Shown: one piece after another, positions 62,440 through 64,000 of the stretch
How positions within the stretch are numbered: position 1 is the first letter of the stretch
Layout: each line of letters starts with the position of its first letter
Position numbers and translations under genes: made by a program
The notes under the pieces: generated by a model
What the model was told of the DNA's origin: nothing
What the model saw: the letters and a program-made list of their open reading frames with translations, nothing else
Database searches by the model: none
Assembly: GCA_029027985.1 (NCBI GenBank)
Contig: CP119076.1
Coordinates: 3,966,422-4,030,421, forward strand
From: Klebsiella aerogenes
GTDB lineage: Bacteria; Pseudomonadota; Gammaproteobacteria; Enterobacterales; Enterobacteriaceae
Direction: 5' to 3'
Length of the DNA: 64,000 nt

Positions 62440-63864
62440 TTACTTTTTCTTCGCTTTGGCATTCGGCAGATCGGTGATGCTGCCTTCGAAGACTTCTGCC
62501 GCCAGGCCCACGGACTCGTGCAGTGTCGGGTGAGCGTGGATAGTCAGCGCGATATCTTCAGCGTCGCAACCCATTTCGATAGCCAGACCGATTTCACCCA
62601 GCAGCTCGCCGCCGTTGGTGCCGACAATCGCGCCGCCGATAACACGGTGGGTCTCTTTGTCGAAGATCAGTTTGGTCATACCGTCTGCGCAGTCGGAAGC
62701 GATAGCACGGCCGGAAGCTGCCCACGGGAAGGTGGCGGTTTCGTAGCTGATGCCTTTTTCTTTCGCTTCTTTCTCAGTCAGACCAACCCATGCAACTTCT
62801 GGTTCAGTGTACGCGATGGACGGGATAACTTTCGGATCGAAGTAGTGTTTCAGGCCGGAGATAACTTCTGCGGCAACGTGACCTTCGTGCACGCCTTTGT
62901 GCGCCAGCATCGGCTGACCGACGATATCGCCGATAGCAAAGATGTGCGGCACGTTGGTGCGCATTTGTTTGTCAACGCGGATGAAGCCGCGATCGTCAAC
63001 TTCAACGCCTGCTTTACCTGCTTCGAGGTTTTTACCATTCGGTACGCGACCGATAGCCACCAGCACCGCGTCGTAACGCTGCGCTTCAGCCGGCGCTTTT
63101 TTGCCTTCCATGGAAACGTAAATACCGTCTTCTTTCGCTTCAACGGCAGTCACTTTGGTTTCCAGCATCAGGTTGAATTTCTTGCTGATGCGTTTAGTGA
63201 AGACTTTAACCACGTCTTTGTCGGCAGCCGGGATAACCTGATCGAACATTTCAACCACGTCAATCTCTGAACCCAGCGCATGGTATACGGTACCCATTTC
63301 CAGACCGATGATACCGCCGCCCATAACCAGCATGCGTTTCGGTACAGATTTCAGTTCCAGAGCGTCGGTGGAGTCCCATACGCGCGGATCTTCATGCGGG
63401 ATAAACGGCAGCTGAATCGGACGGGAGCCCGCCGCGATGATCGCGTTGTCGAAGTTGATGACGGTTTTGCCGTTTTCACCTTCCACTTCCAGGGTGTTAG
63501 CGCCGGTGAATTTACCCAGACCGTTAACCACCTTCACTTTACGACCTTTGGCCATGCCAGCCAGACCACCGGTCAGCTGAGTGATAACTTTTTCTTTCCA
63601 GGTGCGGATCTTGTCAATGTCAGTTTTCGGTTCGCCGAAAACGATGCCGTGTTCGGCCAGCGCTTTCGCTTCTTCGATAACTTTAGCAACGTGCAGCAGT
63701 GCTTTAGAAGGGATACAGCCAACGTTCAGGCAAACGCCGCCCAGGGAGCTGTAACGTTCTACGATGACGGTTTCCAGACCTAAATCAGCGCAACGGAAGG
63801 CTGCAGAGTAGCCTGCAGGACCTGCCCCAAGTACCACGACCTGAGTTTTGATTTCAGTACTCAT
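62440..63864 (-). CDS. lpd: Dihydrolipoyl dehydrogenase
   Basis: E3 subunit shared by pyruvate and 2-oxoglutarate dehydrogenases and the glycine cleavage system. It reoxidises dihydrolipoamide with NAD+. The 474 residues equal E. coli Lpd. The FAD motif VVVLGAGPAGYSAA, redox disulfide GGVCLNVGCIPSK, NAD-binding VMGGGIIGLEMG, second FAD site IFAIGDIVGQPMLAHKG and C-terminal His-Glu pair HAHPTLHES are all present. The ATG at 63867 is an alternative one codon upstream. The partner aceF would lie beyond the right edge. Confidence 0.98.
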   Translation of the reverse strand: MSTEIKTQVVVLGAGPAGYSAAFRCADLGLETVIVERYSSLGGVCLNVGCIPSKALLHVAKVIEEAKALAEHGIVFGEPKTDIDKIRTWKEKVITQLTGGLAGMAKGRKVKVVNGLGKFTGANTLEVEGENGKTVINFDNAIIAAGSRPIQLPFIPHEDPRVWDSTDALELKSVPKRMLVMGGGIIGLEMGTVYHALGSEIDVVEMFDQVIPAADKDVVKVFTKRISKKFNLMLETKVTAVEAKEDGIYVSMEGKKAPAEAQRYDAVLVAIGRVPNGKNLEAGKAGVEVDDRGFIRVDKQMRTNVPHIFAIGDIVGQPMLAHKGVHEGHVAAEVISGLKHYFDPKVIPSIAYTEPEVAWVGLTEKEAKEKGISYETATFPWAASGRAIASDCADGMTKLIFDKETHRVIGGAIVGTNGGELLGEIGLAIEMGCDAEDIALTIHAHPTLHESVGLAAEVFEGSITDLPNAKAKKK

Positions 63865-63946
63865 CATGACCTCTGTAATTTATATCCGGCGGGTCTGACG
63901 CTATTATTCTTACGCCCAAGTCCACCGGGACGTTCTATCCGCGTGT

Positions 63947-63978
63947 ATTTTACAAAATTGTTAACAATTTTTAAACAA
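63947..63978 (-). promoter_or_regulatory. lpd promoter region with a perfect 18-base palindrome
   Basis: aaaattgttaacaatttt (63954-63971) is a perfect palindrome just upstream of a minus-strand -10 TAAAAT (63947-63952), the same arrangement as the E. coli lpd promoter, which is ArcA-repressed. The GTTAAC core resembles ArcA direct-repeat elements. It supports an independent lpd promoter. Confidence 0.6.
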
Positions 63979-64000
63979 CAAACGGCAAACGATTTTGTCC

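Noticed and set aside
63868-64000. ERIC element in the lpd leader as in E. coli
   Set aside because: E. coli carries ERIC-type sequence at this site, but here the leader is short and lacks the ERIC end motifs.

Overview
The window is an uninterrupted stretch of enterobacterial chromosome. It has about 50 densely packed housekeeping genes in almost the same order as the E. coli K-12 2.5-4.2 minute region, written in reverse. GC is high (spot counts of 57-68% in most genes), REP/BIME-like palindromes and an ERIC-like element are present, and a yacH gene is followed by a DUF2950 gene. These traits fit the Klebsiella/Raoultella/Enterobacter side of the Enterobacteriaceae. I cannot fix the species from the sequence alone. 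No rRNA, tRNA, CRISPR array, integrase, transposase or prophage gene was seen.

Layout. 1-5.4 kb: uppS (partial), dxr, frr, pyrH, tsf, rpsB on the minus strand (isoprenoid and translation genes), with the S2-type leader upstream of rpsB. 5.4-10.3 kb: map, glnD, dapD, yaeH. 10.4-14.8 kb: cdaR, degP, dgt on the minus strand. 14.9-17.1 kb: mtnN, btuF, yadS. 17.1-20.4 kb: erpA and clcA (minus), then hemL. 20.5-26.5 kb: ferrichrome uptake operon fhuACDB. 26.7-32 kb: mrcB (PBP1B) and hrpB. 32.1-39.2 kb: thpR, sfsA, dksA, gluQ, pcnB, folK, panB, panC, panD. 39.2-42.8 kb: yadE, yadI, yadH, yadG. 43-48.5 kb: can, hpt, gcd, cueO. 48.6-51 kb: yacC, speE, speD. 51-55.7 kb: an accessory sugar locus made of a LacI-type regulator, an MFS sugar symporter and a GH36 alpha-galactosidase. 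55.8-64 kb: yacL, acnB, yacH, a DUF2950 gene, a small unrecognised exported-protein gene, and lpd.

Compared with my knowledge of E. coli K-12, the main differences are these. An alpha-galactoside locus is inserted between speD and yacL. The yad fimbrial cluster between folK and panB, and the rpnC gene between panC and panD, are absent. DUF2950 and the small exported gene sit between yacH and lpd. fhuA is a compositional mosaic: its first ~270 bases match the genome, the rest is near 42-47% GC.

Regulatory signals readable by eye include a sigma-E promoter for degP, a MerR-type 19-bp-spacer CueR promoter for cueO, a perfect CRP core lying over the gcd -35 region, a Fur box ahead of fhuA, and an AUU start codon with a strong Shine-Dalgarno for pcnB. 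About ten intrinsic terminators were also found, one of them an attenuator-like hairpin between rpsB and tsf.

I did not find a clearly new defence or mobile system. The best candidates for undescribed biology are the alpha-galactosidase locus with its unexpected transporter family, the yacH-DUF2950-small protein cluster, and the fhuA mosaic.
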